Below are positions 27,091-27,839 of a stretch of 27,839 nt of DNA, in pieces. Below the pieces are notes generated by a model. That model saw only the letters and a program-made list of their open reading frames with translations. It had not been told where the DNA came from and did not search any database. The translations under genes were made by a program, and so were the position numbers. The number at the start of each line of letters is the position of its first letter. Positions within the stretch are counted from its first letter, which is position 1. Origin of the DNA: an uncultured Bacteroides sp. Its GTDB lineage: Bacteria > Bacteroidota > Bacteroidia > Bacteroidales > Bacteroidaceae. The stretch is from NCBI GenBank assembly GCA_947071285.1, contig CAMTFK010000038.1, positions 1 through 27,839 on the forward strand. Reading direction: 5' to 3'.

Positions 27091-27839
27091 TTAAACTAAT
27101 CTGCGTGCACCGTCGCTGATAACTACATCGTAAACTTTCGGGCTTCTGCCGAACTTTTCTTTGAATTTATCTTTGGCATTCTGGATGAATGTATCATACA
27201 ATTCATCTCTTACCAGGTTGATAGTGCAACCGCCGAAGCCACCGCCCATTACGCGAGATCCTGTTACGCCACAGTCAAATGCAAGGTCGTTCAGGAAGTC
27301 GAGCTCTTCACAGCTTACTTCGTAAAGTTTGCTCATACCATGATGTGTCTCATACATTTTTTGGCCTACAGTTTCGTAATCACCTCTTTCCAAAGCATCA
27401 CAAACATCGAGTACGCGTTGGATTTCTTCGATTACATACTCTGCACGCATGAAGTCTTCTTCGCTGATTTCAGCTTTTGACTCTTGCAACATCTCCATTG
27501 TACAGTCGCGTAGGAATTCTACGTGCGGATGTTTCTTCTGGATAGCGGCAACAGCAGCTTCGCAGCTTTGACGACGCTTGTTGTATGCAGAAGAAGCCAA
27601 TTCATGTTTAACTACAGAGTCTACCAAAACCAGACGATAGCCTTGCGGATCGAATGGGAAATATTGATACTCCAATGAACGGCAGTCCAGACGGATGAGG
27701 CTACCTTGCTTGCCAAATACGGAAGCAAACTGGTCCATAATACCGCAATTCACACCACAGTAGTTATGTTCAGTAGCTTGTCCCACTTTAGCCAGTTCAA
27801 ACTTGTCTATCTTGTTGTCACCGAACAGATCGTTTAATG
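27091..27839 (-). CDS. galK: Galactokinase, 5' end cut by window
   Basis: Phosphorylates galactose to galactose-1-phosphate (Leloir pathway, cytoplasm). The frame is open from the window edge; an internal GTG at 27786 is not the start, because coding continues upstream (LNDLFGDNKIDKFELAK, then VGQATEHNYCGVNCGIMDQF). About 249 C-terminal residues are visible; the N-terminal galactose signature and the ATP-loop motif lie outside the window. GHMP features visible are CGVNCGIMDQFAS, with Asp of MDQ as the likely catalytic base, DCRSLEYQY, and the C-terminal motif GGGFGGCTINLV. It is convergent with the hydrolase operon and separated by a terminator, so it is a separate transcript. Galactan accompanies arabinan in pectin, which may explain the proximity (inference). 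Confidence 0.96.
   Translation of the reverse strand, partial: LNDLFGDNKIDKFELAKVGQATEHNYCGVNCGIMDQFASVFGKQGSLIRLDCRSLEYQYFPFDPQGYRLVLVDSVVKHELASSAYNKRRQSCEAAVAAIQKKHPHVEFLRDCTMEMLQESKAEISEEDFMRAEYVIEEIQRVLDVCDALERGDYETVGQKMYETHHGMSKLYEVSCEELDFLNDLAFDCGVTGSRVMGGGFGGCTINLVRDELYDTFIQNAKDKFKEKFGRSPKVYDVVISDGARRLV

Noticed and set aside
27091..27786. Galactokinase starting at GTG 27786
   Set aside because: The same frame continues to the window edge with family-typical sequence, so the gene is partial rather than short.
1..27839. Insertion sequences, integrases, tRNA or rRNA genes, phage genes
   Set aside because: No transposase, integrase or structural RNA pattern was seen on either strand; the region is a continuous polysaccharide utilisation locus.

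Overview
The window is a Bacteroides-type chromosome segment, most likely genus Bacteroides. The support is paired SusC/SusD genes, a one-protein hybrid two-component regulator (HTCS), TAnnTTTG-type -7 promoter elements, lipoprotein signal peptides, and little Shine-Dalgarno signal. Species cannot be fixed from the sequence alone. Gene content and order closely match, from memory, the arabinan (pectin RG-I side chain) utilisation locus of B. thetaiotaomicron around BT0355-BT0370. The system is therefore a known type, and the newer material here is mainly non-coding.

Layout. Minus strand, 1-2718: a sodium/solute symporter cut by the window edge, then a lipoprotein aldose 1-epimerase. These probably import arabinose and interconvert its anomers. 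At 2896-3360 there is a small lipoprotein of unknown role. From 17696 down to 3499 runs one long minus-strand operon: a LamG-fold glycan-binding lipoprotein, SusC, SusD, a second SusC, a second SusD, and a surface GH43 with an Fn3-like domain. At 17697-18058 is the operon's control region plus a 142-bp inverted repeat. From 22321 down to 18059 is the HTCS regulator. Divergent from it, on the plus strand (22492-26974), are GH43, GH51 and GH43 arabinan hydrolases. A bidirectional terminator separates these from galactokinase (minus strand, 27091 to the edge).

How it works (inference from families): surface lipoproteins bind and cut arabinan, and two SusCD pairs import oligosaccharides. Periplasmic GH51 and GH43 enzymes remove arabinofuranose units. 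The HTCS senses a periplasmic oligosaccharide and switches on both enzyme operons, and the symporter and mutarotase handle the released sugar.

Strongest new observation: the two operons flanking the HTCS carry the same promoter layout. Two direct repeats of (T/A)TTGTCCACCT lie exactly 21 bp apart, and the proximal copy ends exactly 20 bp before a TAnnTTTG -7 element. This is a convincing candidate for the HTCS operator. The large hairpin at 17899-18040 is the other element not explained by the genes.
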